Shown one piece after another: positions 49,301-61,309 of a stretch of 64,000 nt of DNA. The position numbers and the translations under genes were made by a program. How positions within the stretch are numbered: the first letter of the stretch is position 1; each line of letters opens with the position of its first letter. The notes below the pieces were generated by a model, which ran no database searches, was not told the DNA's origin, and saw only the letters and a list, made by a program, of their open reading frames with translations. The DNA comes from Ascaris suum (taxonomy: Eukaryota; Nematoda; Chromadorea; Rhabditida; Ascarididae): assembly GCA_013433145.1 (NCBI GenBank), contig CM024191.1:636501-700500 (forward strand). The letters run 5' to 3'.

Positions 49301-50390
49301 TCTTCTCGTTTGCGGAAGTTGCATTTTATAAAGCGTTAGATCTGCTTAAGAGGGAACGTTGCAGATGAAGTGATGGACGGCAAAATTAGAATGGGCAGAG
49401 TTTCTTAATCGGGAATTAGTAAATTGAAGCACACGGAAACAGGGAATGGTCTGATTAGTTCTTGGGCTGGCTCCAAAGCCAGCAAGTATTACTCCTTCTC
49501 ATTGTTTTTTCTTTAACATACTTTTTACAGTTTTGTCGAACCTTCTGGTCATTGATATATCAGCCATTCTTTCACTTTTTCAGAAAGCGGCAGTTGTCTT
49601 TAACATTTCACTACATGTCGCCTCTTACATTGGCGCTGCTTTTACACATCAGTCAGAAGTTTGTTTTTGCAGGATCTGGTTGTTGTTTTGCTCACATTTT
49701 ATAACCGAATTTCTTTCAGGAAGGGCACCTTTGAATGACCTGGGCGGTCCACCGAAAGGAGTGGCATCATTAGAGGACCTTGGGCGAAGAACGCCACTAC
49801 ATCCAGGAAGTTATGGACACGAGGGACCATCGCCACCTTATGCTTGGGAGCGCAACGGCGAACCATACAACGTAGATTCTCGTCGAGGTCCTAGACCAGT
49901 GGAGTCCGACTACGAGTTTCCGAGAGGTTATGAGAGACGACTAAGCTATGACGGTCCAAGAAACGGGGTGCCGATGGATTTTGATGAGCCTCCAAGGTAC
50001 CGACCACCCCGCCGATACGTTGAGGAGGCGGGCAGGGATAGGTCGCCTGTGGCCAGGTTTGATGGACCGCGATTCATGGAGAGAGAAAGATTTGGCGGAC
50101 TTGCACCAAGGAGGAGGGAGTTTGACGAGGGTCCGCCGTTCGACAGATCACTCTCAGGAGATGATGAATTCGGGAGACCGTCGTTAAGAGAGCGCGAGTT
50201 CAGAGGTCATCCTGGGCGAGGCAGACCAGCGATGAGGGGTTTCGGTGGTGCTCTGAGAGGACCGCGAGATGCGTGGGATGAGCCAGAGGTTCGCGCTCGC
50301 GATCCAGTATCGCGCCACAGAGAACACGATTTTGGACGATGGGGCCGTCCATTCGAGGAACCGCATTTCGAAAGACACAGACCTCGCTGA
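34075..50390 (+). CDS. Large Arg/Gly/Pro- and acid-rich protein, 16 exons, family unknown
   Basis: Proposed exons: 34075-34310, 34918-34984, 36481-36635, 38332-38393, 38469-38523, 40841-40947, 41430-41514, 42250-42365, 42441-42520, 43198-43637, 46397-46527, 47175-47428, 47750-47961, 48163-48217, 48609-48669 and 49720-50390. Together they make 2787 nt, exactly 928 codons plus TGA, with matching phase at all 15 junctions. The protein opens MSYWRNVDRNSSGPG and has an RS/RR-rich part (residues about 102-153), a charged Lys/Glu region (295-470) with GRGRSRGG, a repeated KPGLLD motif (about 565-595), an Ala-rich helical region (597-705) and a 220-residue Arg/Pro/Gly/Glu tail. This composition suggests a nuclear RNA-associated or splicing factor; that is inference. 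No RRM, zinc finger or helicase motif is visible. Exons 6 and 7 are the least certain. I know no named homologue. Confidence 0.68.
36481..36635 (+). CDS. RS-like exon of the 16-exon gene
   Basis: After TTCGTATCAG the frame reads RRARKSASPQRHRRRSSNER, a short arginine/serine-rich stretch, then YTLYSHGVCDGEKG and ADF, ending CG/GTATTG. It joins in phase 2 to 38332, which reads SSRQIDEQLNEQRLGVKDS. A competing donor at 36600 is less good because it leaves no in-phase partner. Confidence 0.6.
37175..37208. repeat. Perfect 15-bp hairpin in an intron
   Basis: The arms 37175-37189 and 37194-37208 are exact complements around CCTA. It lies in the intron between exons at 36481 and 38332, shortly after a T20 tract at 37043-37062. 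Confidence 0.85.
43198..43637 (+). CDS. Largest internal exon, charged region with GRGRSRGG
   Basis: A 440-nt exon after CTTTGCAG. The first half is Glu/Lys/Asn/Thr-rich and probably disordered. The second half has KIFIRKDFTHDDIHHFVPI, then GRGRSRGGSS, then RRWVDEWKERNAVLKAG, ending CAGGG/GTACGT in phase 2. The block from RKDFTHDD to DEWKER looks folded and would be the best probe for homologues. The open frame continues upstream to 43024, and a piece there (EKASAVESIINEDFY) may be chance. Confidence 0.7.
43638..46396 (+). other. Long intron of the 16-exon gene
   Basis: About 2.8 kb between two in-phase exons. It holds a 168-codon open frame (45850-46356) on the same strand. A piece of it, LTDLLSRFKPIISEEKGREE, lies between an acceptor-like CTGTCAG and CAG/GTCTTG, but both edges are phase 0 and do not fit this gene. 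No other structure is obvious. Confidence 0.4.
46397..47428 (+). CDS. Two linked exons with KPGLLD duplication
   Basis: Exon 46397-46527 reads ISGDEVRDGNVE and DPKDYIEELSNPDLDAPQNE and ends at G/GTGAGC. Exon 47175-47428 enters after GCTTTTAAG and reads ADLMPKGMEETVKGRRALL, then MAELADDRAGMGFFSVPVL. It ends with PFKPGLLD and PMKPGLLD, the same motif twice within 20 residues. The donor AGG/GTTGGC leads in phase to the exon at 47750. If that donor is not used, a TAG follows two codons later and gives a shorter isoform. Confidence 0.65.
47750..48669 (+). CDS. Three exons, Ala-rich helical segment
   Basis: Exon 47750-47961 reads MAASAVAEAMRATVDAIADS and VKRGVTEILLSNDGFTAEIA. Exon 48163-48217 contains LPDRSAEQLYKDAEE. 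Exon 48609-48669 reads LCKEEIAKMLTRGMYAEGMT. Together they form an amphipathic helical domain. The first donor is uncertain: GTTCTC at 47948 breaks the phase and GTTATG at 47962 keeps it. The second acceptor may be 48163 or 48172, both in phase. Confidence 0.6.
49720..50390 (+). CDS. Terminal exon, Arg/Pro/Gly/Glu-rich tail
   Basis: A 671-nt exon after TTTCTTTCAG encodes 222 residues up to TGA at 50388-50390. The N-terminal part is RAPLNDLGGPPKGVASLEDL; the rest is low-complexity with many RR, PP, ER and GP dipeptides, such as PPRYRPPRRYVEE and GHPGRGRPAMRGFGG. The minus-strand and shifted-frame open stretches over the same DNA follow from its composition. No AATAAA was found in the next 500 nt. 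Confidence 0.75.
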
Positions 50391-53300
50391 TGCAACTTAT
50401 TCTTTGTTCTGAAGGGCTCATTACTGTTGCTGTTTTATAGAGACTGTAGTATCCATAACGACTTGGTCTTTTTCATTTTGTTGCGTTTGAAGAAGACGTT
50501 TTAAGTGGTGAGCACAGTTGTAACCTTTTGTTTTGTTTGATTTGTCACTGAGTACTTTGGTCCGTATGGCGATTCTGCGAAGAGTTCGTCTATGAAAGTA
50601 ATCAAGGTGAGAGGAAGTGGTGTGTAGGTAGCGTGTGGATAGTAGCGTAATAATTATCATCAGTTTAATGTTAATACAAATTTTGAAGTGAATGAATGCT
50701 AGAAGATTGGTGCGATCGTAGGGATATTGAACAGCGGACAGGTAAAGTGCCCAATTTCACATGAATATGGCGCACCTCTGCGGAATATAGCAATTCCCAG
50801 GTGATTACCACAGCGTTATTCTACCTTACTCTCAGCTCCCTTTTCTTCAACAATTTTCACTCACTGTTATTTCAACGAATAAGTCTGCTGGTGAAATAGC
50901 GTTGCGTTGCGGCGAAGTACATAGTGGAATTCGGTCTTTATAAACTTGGCATACCTGTGGAAAACACCTCATAAATTCGTCTGCGTTGAAAAGTGAAGTA
51001 TTTTGAAACTAGTGAAAACTACTAGCATTCTGTTTGTTGTTTTGTTGAATGCGGTCGAAGAAAGTAGGGCAGTTGGTGTTTATTTAGTTTTGCATATTTA
51101 AGGGCGCTATGTGTTCTGTTTCCGTCGACGTAAGGGGCTAATACGTTTGGTGCTGTTCTCTCGAATATGGATGTACATGCTTGATTAGTTAAATGAGTAG
51201 TTCGTCCGTCTCGTATTTGCATTTTGTTTTTATTTTACAAAAATTCTTATGGCAGACTTTTGTTTATTCTTTTTGTTGCTAGATGAATTTTGATATATTC
51301 ATTCCGAGTATCGAAAAATTTTTGAGGGTCGGATAGTGAGAAGTGCAAGTCATTTCAGTGATGTATGTTCTGTTTTTTTTTCTTCAGTTTTTAAGAGTCT
51401 GGCTGAAAGAGTTGTTTGAGTATGCGCATTTTCTAAGAATGACGGGTTTTTGCTTTCATTTTTAGCAACTTTTTTTGAAGCCAATCGGATGAAACGCTTT
51501 GAGATATGCCTGCTTGCTTTTGAAAAGAAAGAAAAACTTGCTTATTCGTGATGCTAATCCACCGGTATTATCTCATCTCACGTGCTTACTTGTGGTGCCG
51601 ATCCGCGACTATCACTCCCTTTCATCTCTTTTTAGCAAATGTACGCGCATAGCTCGCGATCCGCAACGCATTCCTGCAGCATACTTCCAGTTGGAGGGCA
51701 GAGATATAGATGGCTTATATCGTACGATTTTGTGAGACCAAAATGCACTGAAATCAGTTTTGATAGGTTTTATTGCAAGTTGTTAATTTAATAGGGCTGA
51801 ATCCAAAAGTTTGAAATACGCCAAGTTTGCTCGGTTGGATTAATGGGCGGCAATAGTCTATAGGAGTTTGCCTTGAATTTTATAATTAATGCATAAATAA
51901 TCTCGGTTGAGCATTGTTCATTTTTCGCTTAAGATTTACGCTACCAATTAAGTTTCGCACTTTCTGTTTTTGCAAATTTATTGCATCGCTAAGTTTTCCC
52001 GTAATAAGTATATCTCAGGTTTCGTCCCGTGAATTCGTTTGGTTTCTATGTTATTTTTTCGTATTCTTCTTTCATTGTACACTTTCATTGCACCCCCTCT
52101 TTTGGAAGTTTTTGTAAGTGTTAGTTGTTGAGCGCAAGTTTATAAGGTAGATGCCCATAGACTAGTGCTATTCTTACTCATTATAAAAACTATTGTGAAG
52201 GATAGTAGTAACATAAGGCGGTAAAAAATGCCTCTCAGGACGGCGATTCAGCGCAGAAGTGCGTAGAGAATCGTTCAAAGAAAATTCGAGATCATAGGCG
52301 ACACTAGGATGAAGAGTTTTGAATCCGTTGAGTAAAAACAGATCAAAATGATACGAGCGCGTGAGAGATTAGAAGAGAGATGAGTCTTTATCGAGCTCGC
52401 GGTATATCTGTTGTTCTGGCATTTTACTCGCAATCATTGAACTACGTATCCTCACCCATAGGACATGTCACGTTGTTGTGATGTTCTCTACTTTTTCGTT
52501 GCTGTGTTTTGATAATTTACTGCACTGTGTTTACCATTAAATGTCGTTTTTAAAATCAACGAAGTCTTCGACAGTGATGTCAAAATCGTTGGCATGAAAC
52601 ATCGCTTAATCTGTATTAATGCCGAAATTGAGGAAAACTGGATTTCTCGAGTATATTATCGAAAGTTACTGTAAAATGAGACTTGTTGTAGTAAGTGATG
52701 CATAACAATGACCAACTTTTTCAATTACACACTGTCATTCCGGTACTTTGTGATTCATTGCAACATGCATAAAAGCTCTTCTCTCTCTATTCCACATCAC
52801 TGCAACCAATTTTTCCTAGCACAGTCAGTTCACTTGTTATATCCGTCCAACATTTGAAATTCGAATCAGATCCCACATGGTGATTTTGAAAATAAAAAGA
52901 AAATCAGTCACGTCAATGTTCAGCCATTTGTAGTAAAGTTTGTCGGGGGCATTTTTGCGTCGATTTTTTCTTGATTGTTTAACTTTTTGCTTCAGTAGGT
53001 CGACTGACCCATTGCCTGAATTGACGCATTTAGTCAACTCCTCATCTATTGGATAAATGTAATGTGGCTTTCACCAAAATTTTTTACTCACTAATGATAA
53101 GTTCCGTTTTCTTTTCGTGGCGTAAGCCTTCAAGTTGCATTCTTTAGCTCCTAGAGAGCCATTTTTGCCGCTTAACGATAGACACCATTGGCGGCTGTAC
53201 TCGTTTATGTGTCTTCATTACTATTTTCCGTCTTTCGTTTGTGCTGATATGGTCGGAGGGTAAATGCAGCGTTCGCAAAATTGAACATTACTCGTTTTTT

Positions 53301-55290
53301 GAAAGTTTACGTTTGCATAGAATTTTAATTGAAGTCTGACGTAGTTTCACACTCTGTTGACGAGTGAAACAATTTGTCGACACGTTCATGCCGCTATAGA
53401 CGTAGAGCAACACATTGCTATGTGAAATGCTGCAATATTCAATTCACGAAAACTCTGCAGCCACCACCAAATCCAGGTGACATAAAGCAGTTGTTTAGCG
53501 AGCGCTCAATAATCCTAACTAAAGTTATTAATGTGGTGGAGTTTCACGAATGTTCGTTCTGAGGTGTTTCTCGGTGCTTCTTGGGATGGATTCGAAGGTG
53601 TGGGGCGAACGTGTGTACAAAAATATTTTAAAGAGTGTATTGATGCGATGAAAAAAAAAGGAAAAATAATTTACGATATTGAGATATGAGTGGTTCGTGC
53701 TTCTTACAAACGAATCGGTCTAGTTTTTTTTTTTTTTTTTTTTTGGCGGAAGAAATTTCTTCATAAGAAATTCTGCTAAAATGTTGCAAAAATCACTTTA
53801 CGTTCATTCATAGCGTGATTTATTTTCCGTTCATTAAAATTCGCCCCCGCTTAATGTAATTCTTACTTATGAATGCATGCGTGTGATAGTATGTGGTGAT
53901 CGATGCTTGCTTTTGCCCTTAGTTTGTCCTTTGAAAATCCTTTGAATGTCTCGTTTCACTATTGCCATCGAATTCTATTTTCAATAATTTCAACTATTGG
54001 GCGGCATTTTCAACTCCCACAAGATTCAACTCAGTTTGCTCAAGCTTATTTCTTCAGCGTTTACGTTCTACGATTATCTTCATCTATCATCATGTAAGTT
54101 TCCAATTCCGTTGTTATATCTAATGAAATTTCTTCTAGCACATTCATTTGTTGGAATTTTTTTCTATAGCCATCAGTACATTCATGTCATTTGCAATGAG
54201 TTAATTAGCTAATATCATCACTGGAATACTAAATGAGATCTTTTGCCTGAGATGCTACACACGCATTATCTGATTATATTATGACTTGTAATGGATAACA
54301 AATTTTTCCATTGTTTTTTCTTCGCTTCTGAAAGACATAATATTTCATCGCCTTTTTTTTCAGATTTCAACACTGCATTCTTCATAAAATATTCGAATTG
54401 CTGAACTATACCTGATAATGTCAAGCAATGAAACCACTATGCTGAATGGGTAGTTATGGTCTATGTGCTGCTTTGTGGCGTTCTGAGGATATGTTTGTTC
54501 GGTTTAGGCAGCTAATGAGTGCTAAATGCAAATAAGTGTTCAAATTCGAATTAACAGAGCAGATAATTTCGATCAGAATCCACCAATAAGAAGCATCAAT
54601 GAGCAGTTCATAATATCTTCGTATTGTTTACATTAATATTTCGCATTTTCTTTAATTTTCCTAGGAATCGTTGATTTTTTTTCCTAGGAATCGAGATTCG
54701 CTCAAATCCAAGAGAGACGTTAGCTTTAGAGTGTCGATATGAATTGCACCTTTTTTTGCAAACGAATTCAATGAACAAAAAAACACCAAAAGGCAATTAA
54801 AGAGGAGAAGGACTCGAACAAGGCCTCTAGGGAGAGAGAGGATGAATACGAACAACGCCTCGACAGTTTGTTTCTCCCTTCTTGCTCTCATATGTAAATT
54901 CATCGCCTCTAACGATTTATAGCAACCGATTTTGACTTTTTTTTAAAAAGAATTTGATAACAAGCCATGCCCACAAAATTCTAGATTCAGATGGGCAGCT
55001 TCTAATGCTCGACCGAGCAAACGCCAATCTTTAATGCTCAAATCTTAAGCAACGGTTGGATGTCTTAGTTTTTTTAACCTCTCAATTAGGTAATTTAAAT
55101 TCATTCGACTCTCTCTGTAAAGCATCACGTATGCAAAACGAATCAAACATCAACCGAACTACGTAACCGATTTATGACGTTCTGGTCCACTTACGTTTGG
55201 CCTAGAGGCAGTTAGCTATTATCCTGGCTTTTGGTTCTCTATTGCGCTGGGCAAACTTTGAATCCCTATGCGCATGCGCAGTCAACAGAA
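50391..55290. other. 3' flank, mostly non-coding
   Basis: Nothing well supported. An open frame at 51499-51735 has a fairly protein-like end (PIRDYHSLSSLFSKCTRI and FQLEGRDIDGLY) but lacks an ATG and has no clear splice partner. A shorter one at 53374-53562 is weaker. A T tract of about 19 lies near 53726-53744. Confidence 0.35.
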
Positions 55291-55939
55291 TGATTTTTGG
55301 CAGAGTACCTACCTGCTATTCATAGGTGTGTAATTTTTCAGTGGGAAGGTAAGCTTTTTTTACTATCTGAGAGGAGTGCAAGCGTTGTCTGCATACGGTG
55401 CAAAGTCACGATTTTCCGCATGCATGGTGAATGTTTTGCCGCTAAATTACTGCGAATGCTGCTAGTGGCCATTGTTTTTTTCCATCAGGTTCCGTCAGTT
55501 CTAGAGTCCGTGCCTGTGCAATGTGAATGAAGAGATTGGCTACAACTTAAGACGTTAACCGTGATTTGGTTACTATTGCGCGAGCAAGCAGGATGCGGGG
55601 AGGGGGGGGGGGAGGCAGAGAATAGGTACTGAAAGTCGACGTTATATTTCGAGTGTGAATTTGAAAAAATTATTTAATTAAAATGAATGGAAGGTGTGAA
55701 TATTCATTTACTCGGCAGAGAAAGAGAAAAAAATTGGCATGCTAATGCAATTTTTAGGACGAAAATGAAAAAGATGGAATCGTTCATTATTCATTATGAG
55801 ATTCGTTGGACTTGCCAGGGGCACAAATTATCCTTTGCTCATATTTCGTATGCAACTGATCGTGAATGCATTAGTATTCCTCTCCTCTTAATTGAGTGCC
55901 CACAGTGACCATCCGCTAAGAATTCATTTTTTATGGACA

Positions 55940-55959
55940 GGGGGGGGGGGGGGGGGGGG
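55940..55959 (+). repeat. G20 homopolymer
   Basis: Twenty consecutive G, followed by AGGGTGG. A shorter G-rich run is near 55598-55612. Tracts of this length can form G-quadruplexes and in Caenorhabditis need the DOG-1 helicase for stable replication. Confidence 0.85.
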
Positions 55960-55967
55960 AGGGTGGA

Positions 55968-56162
55968 ATGGGAAACGAGAGAGGGGCGGAGGAGAGTTTA
56001 GATCTCTATAGTTTCAAGTTGGTTCTGCAAAAATTTTCCACTGGGAAGGATAAACCAGTTAGATTTGTTACGGTGCAGCAAAGAGTAAAGTTAGGGAACG
56101 CGCTTGCACACATAGACAGGCGACATAATAAGATCCGCAGACAGATAGTCCAGAAAATTTAA
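55968..56162 (+). CDS. Small open frame after poly-G, doubtful
   Basis: A 64-codon frame starts with ATG just after the G20 tract. Its second half is basic (VRFVTVQQRVKLGNALAHID, then RRHNKIRRQIVQKI). It has no recognised family, no nearby partner exon and no known signals. It may be a real small protein, a fragment of an exon or chance. Confidence 0.2.
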   Translation: MGNERGAEESLDLYSFKLVLQKFSTGKDKPVRFVTVQQRVKLGNALAHIDRRHNKIRRQIVQKI

Positions 56163-56199
56163 CGTCCTTCCTCCTATCGGAGAAATGGTACATTTTATA

Positions 56200-58960
56200 C
56201 ATCCATAGATATTCTCTGCACAGGTGGGTAACGGCAGTGGTTTAAAGCTTTTTAGGACCGTGGGTGTCACGATGAAACTAGTGATTCATTCTTGAATCTA
56301 ATAACTCTATTAGTACCGAAGTACTTCAAAGTTTTGAAGTTCTTCTTGTCAGTAAGGATCTGAAGGCAACTTAATTCGGTTATTGTGTCAGTCGAACCGA
56401 AATGAAGAAATGCGAGCAGTTCGGCTTCATGCGATCATATGATACGTTGCATAATTCAACTAGGTCCGTTAGGATCTTCATGGACTAAACCTTCTCTAAA
56501 TCTATTATTCGCTAACGTTCCTCATAGAAAATTAGCTGATGGTACATCTTTTAACCTGATATTTTAGTGACGAGAGGAAAAATTTGCACTTCACATTAAA
56601 AAGGGTATAAATTGCCGTGACATAATGAAATAAGGGAACGATGAAAATTCCTCAATACAGGCAAACATCTGCCCTTAAGAACGTTCTATCTGCCTTTATG
56701 TATATTTAAGTATATGCAGGAATGCAGAAATAAAACCTTAATTATGTGTGTTCTGTTAATAAAACGACTCTGCGAGCTAAGTATCAAGGCACTTCACATC
56801 TAATTGATTATCTCTTTAAAGTGTTGCACTGCATATTGTTGATCGTGTTGATGATTTTTGGTGGAATATAAAAGATAGTATTTCTATCGCTTCGTTAAGG
56901 CAAACAATATAAACGTATTTTCTTTTGAAATGCAGATTTAGCGGAATAATGTCTCTTTCAAAAAAGCAAACGTGTTCGCATCACAGACGTCCATTCTGAA
57001 AAATGTCGACGCATATCGGAATCAAATGTCCACTACGTAAAACTGTGGACCGGAATTCCGGATGTCCTTGTCTGGTTCCTTGATATTTGATCATTAGAGG
57101 TTGGAGGTGGAACGATAGATGTTCTTTGCAAGTTGATAATGGTTCCCCACGTGAACGCTCATTTGCGATGATGACTACATTTGTTCAAATTGCTATCATT
57201 TTCGTTATCACCTTTCACCTATAATTTTCAACTATCACCTGTAATTTTCAATTAAAAAAAAAAACTTAGAAGTTGTAAAAAAAAATGGAAGGAATATTTT
57301 ACAAAACGTCATGCGAGTGAGCAAAAATATTTTCATTATTAGCTGCTCCTCTTTTTATAATGTCCATTTTATCAATTGCATATTTTTTAAAACCATTCTT
57401 TCATAGAACAAATGTTATTTCGAAAATGGAAAGAACGCATCATTCGCGAGCTGTTCTACGCGATGTGCAATCGATGATTTATTCCAAGGTGAACGTTGTT
57501 TCAGCAAAAAAAAAGAGAACACTTTATTAGCGATATAATTAAGGCTCACTTCAACGTTTTAAGTACATACATTAGTCGGCGATAGATTTGCAATAAAAAT
57601 CCCTACACAAATTAGTTTTCAACATTATCTAATCTTATGGGATATTCTTCGTGATGATCCACGCATCGTTTTGATGTGAAATATCATCCCTTGAACACTT
57701 ATCGAGCTACTTTTATAAGTAGTAAAAAGAAACTTTGAGAGAGAGAGAAAAAAAAGATATATGAGAGGATTTCTGTTGAAGTCTTATAATTGCTGAATCC
57801 ATGGAAACTTATCTAGTTTCACGGAAATGATCGCCGAAGTTATGCAGATCTTTTGAAAACCCGTCTAGAAATTCCAAGACTCGTAGTGTTAATATGTTTA
57901 TTGATTGACCTAGATGGCGTTTATTGATTAAGGCAAGTTTTGAGGAATATTTGGTAAAGAGTAATATGCGATAACATAAGTTTTAAGGAGTGAGAGATAG
58001 GTGGGTGCGAGTGGGAATTTTTTCTGAAGCTAATAACTATGGTTTTCATGGTAGCTGAAAGTTACTCAACTGTACGCTTTATTAGTGAACTTTAACCAGC
58101 AAAATATTTGTGCAACTATAGTTTTGATTAATTAAATTGATCAAACTGGTGCTCCTGAAGTATTTAGTGCCAAAATTACTTCAATACGAGGCTTTGATGA
58201 GTTCTGAACTGAGCGGATTGCTGAACTAAGAGGATGTTGGCATGTTTCTCTGTCGATCACACGTTTGGATCCCCTTTGCAGCTTTTTTTTTTGCTTATTA
58301 CATTGCCAAACGTTGCCAGGACTAACGTTGTTTCAAATCAGCCGCTAAAAGTTTTACTATGTTTAATTCTGCTTTAATATGTCTTTGTTATGTAAAATCT
58401 ACAATTAATATAACATAAAATCACGAATTCCTTGAGCGTATTATCAGAAAACCTCTAAGTGAAAATTTATTGAAGTTCAAGGGATTTTTAGGCTATTGAA
58501 TTGTGACGAACGGCCCATGAAAGTTTTTCCAGCAATTCAAGCAGAAATTCTCAGCACCACAATTAGCACAATGATGCTTCCGTCTCATTAATGATAAATA
58601 TATAATCGCTAAGTTTGCTTATGGAAATGATTAATTATCCAAAGTTTTCGCTCATCTCTTCTTTTGATTCCTATCAAATTGTATTTTTCTCTTCTATAAA
58701 TTCTTTCTTCATAATTTTAAGCAGTAACTAGTAGTTCCCTTGATCAGTTTTAAGGCACAATTTCTTGTCCACTCATAGAGTCGTCTCGTCGAGTAAACTC
58801 TGTCATTATTCGCTCTCTATAGCTAGCTATGCGCAAAATGAGGAAACTTTCCTGTCAAAAATTAACTTGAATGATAACTTCTCTTATGATATGTTGGACG
58901 TGAAAGAATCATCACGAGGAGACTGCGCAATTTGACGTAATTAAAACTATGTGTGCTACG
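56200..58960. other. AT-rich non-coding stretch
   Basis: AT-rich with no open frame of note. A pair of near-identical 19-nt units with core ATCACCTGTAATTTTCAA lies near 57215-57251. Otherwise I see nothing. Confidence 0.4.
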
Positions 58961-59028
58961 TTATGTCTATTCGGTGACACGCCCACTGAACGAGGATAAC
59001 TCCTCAGCCAGCACTCGACTGAGCTCGA

Positions 59029-59050
59029 TCGCCATATATAGGAGCACGAC
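59029..59050 (+). promoter_or_regulatory. TATA-like element, possible core promoter
   Basis: TATATA at 59035-59040 sits in a locally GC-richer stretch (58970-59075) within AT-rich DNA. A CGCCCAC box lies about 50 nt upstream. It could start a transcript leading to the exons at 61.3 kb, but no first exon is identified. Confidence 0.25.
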
Positions 59051-59385
59051 AGCGGAAGCCGATGATGCTCTTTGGACTCGATTTCTTCCCTTTTTTTAGT
59101 TACTGAAAATTGCTTTACTCGATTTTACAGAGTGCTGTTTCATTGGATTCGCATCGAAAATTATAGTGCTGAGATTGGCTGATATTTATGAGTGGTATTG
59201 CAGCAATGAATGAAAGGCTTCCTTGATCGATGTGCTGTCTTTACCCGTTCTCGAAATTGCATTCCACTGATAGGAGACATCGCCTTTGAAGAGCAAAACT
59301 ATTGAAATGTCCCGGAACAAAAACTGCAACATACAGCACATCCTCATTCTCTAATAATGATAATTATCTGTAGGCCGGGTGCAAT

Positions 59386-59560
59386 CCTTGACTCCGTGTT
59401 GTGTTTTTGTGCTTGCGTGTGTATATGCGTTTGCGTGTAAGTATGTGCGTTTGTGTGGGTATGCTTCTTTATCTATGTCTGTGTTTATGCGTGTATGTGG
59501 TGTATTCATAGGTGGGCGTGCTTGTGTGTTTCTGTGGTTTTGTTTATATGTGTCCGTAAA
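59386..59560 (+). repeat. GT-rich low-complexity stretch
   Basis: Imperfect TGTGTNTG units over about 170 nt. The overlapping open frames of 62-78 codons (Val, Cys, Phe and Tyr rich) result from this composition. Confidence 0.6.
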
Positions 59561-60264
59561 CCTCTAAGCTCAGTATGGACTGTGTGCCTCATTCTTGGAC
59601 TGCTCGTAAAGGAATCGCAGAGGCTTGTCACGTCATGTTTATATAGTCATGTTTATATACTTCTATGCTGCAGCTGGAGCTGGTGGTGAGTCCAGTAGAA
59701 CTGCAAATGTTAGTATCGATTATAGGAACCGTTGATTTATAATCACAATGATTTGCATATTCGAAACGTATGCTTGCCCGTTAGACTACAGTTTTTCGGT
59801 ATTCCTGTTTCTTTCAACCATCACATATACTAATGATGGCTCTCGTTGTTGTTCGACCTTGTAAACTTATGCGAAATGCTCAGATCGTCTATTGTTTAAA
59901 AGTATTTTTTAATGCAGAGTGAGTAGATGATTTTGAATAGATATACGGACAATTTCGTTGATATCATTCAGTTCTTTGATTTTTCAACTAACTGTATAGT
60001 GCAGAAAAGTTTCCTTCTTAAATAATTGTACCTCATCCGCCTTATGACGACTTCGAATGGTAAACACCACAAAAACAAAATGTTATCGTTGGATCTCTGT
60101 CATAGTTTAAGAAGATTTTCCTTTCTTATGCTGTACTACAGCTTCTGATAATACTTGCAGCGAGGATTTGCTTGCAAGGAGGCACATTTTAAATATGATC
60201 AGTATAGCCTTTCCATTTCTCGTCCGTTGGTTGATGGCTGATGATGAATGGTCCAGTATTCCAC

Positions 60265-60326
60265 CAACTGATCCACGTTTAACATGGTCGTTTCAACAAC
60301 AATGATGATTAAACGTGGACTGGTTG
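60265..60326 (+). repeat. 18-bp imperfect stem-loop
   Basis: The arms 60265-60282 and 60309-60326 pair with one mismatch and two G-U pairs around a 26-nt loop. It is shorter than a typical miRNA precursor stem. Confidence 0.55.
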
Positions 60327-61309
60327 TACCGCTTGTTTGGTTGTGTTTTAGTAATTGGCTCTATACAGAAGGTGAACAGAAACTTTCAGTCATATGTCAG
60401 CAAAGCTTGCGACAAATAAATGCATAACTGTTTATTTCATCTCAAAACCGAACCCATAAATATGAATGAAAAAGCTTCGAAAAAGTGTCGTTTTGAAAAA
60501 ATTTGATGAACGAGGTGAAACCTTTCCACAGGATAACCTGCAATTTCCACTCACTTTTAATTCGAGGCTTATTCGAAAAACCGTTTACCTTATTTCCAAT
60601 TTTAATTTGCCACTTTATCCAACATGTTGAATTATGTTGATGGCTGGATAGCCCTGCTTAACCTTCCAAATTTGCTAATTCCTTTATTATCGTGTGATTT
60701 CTTCATTCTGTTTTTTTAATCAATAATAATGAAAAGCTTCTTAGTTTTTTCAACTTATTGCTTTGACGCTTTCTAATGTCAAAAATGTTTGTCTTTGTGA
60801 TACAACGACGCAACGAGGAAATCCTTTTCAGGAAAGGTGAGGTGTGAATTTTTTCAAAGCACAGAAATACTGACATTCCGGAATTGAGATTCCAGTGCAA
60901 CCTTAGTGTGTATTAAGGGATAGAGGATTGTATAACTAGATAGCACAGTTATATTAGCTAAGTGCTTTTAGACGTTCTTGTTTATGGGATGACCGATGAA
61001 TGGATATCGATGTGTCGACTACCTTTTACTCTAGCACTATGCTCATGTTCTTACTTGAAAGGCATTTTCGTAACGCTTTATTGTCGTTTTAAATTTTTTA
61101 TTATTGTTTATTTATTCTTGTGCAAGTAAAGAATTCGCCTTGCGGAAATGGGCTGAAATTTTGCCATTCGCATCAATCAATCACATTCGACCTCCACATT
61201 TGAATTCTGATACCTTGAAAATAAATCTTCTATCCACCCGTCGCAATCTGTAAGTTTGGAAGTTTGGAATTAAATAACCGTTATTACTTGTTAAACTTCT
61301 AGGTTGGGA

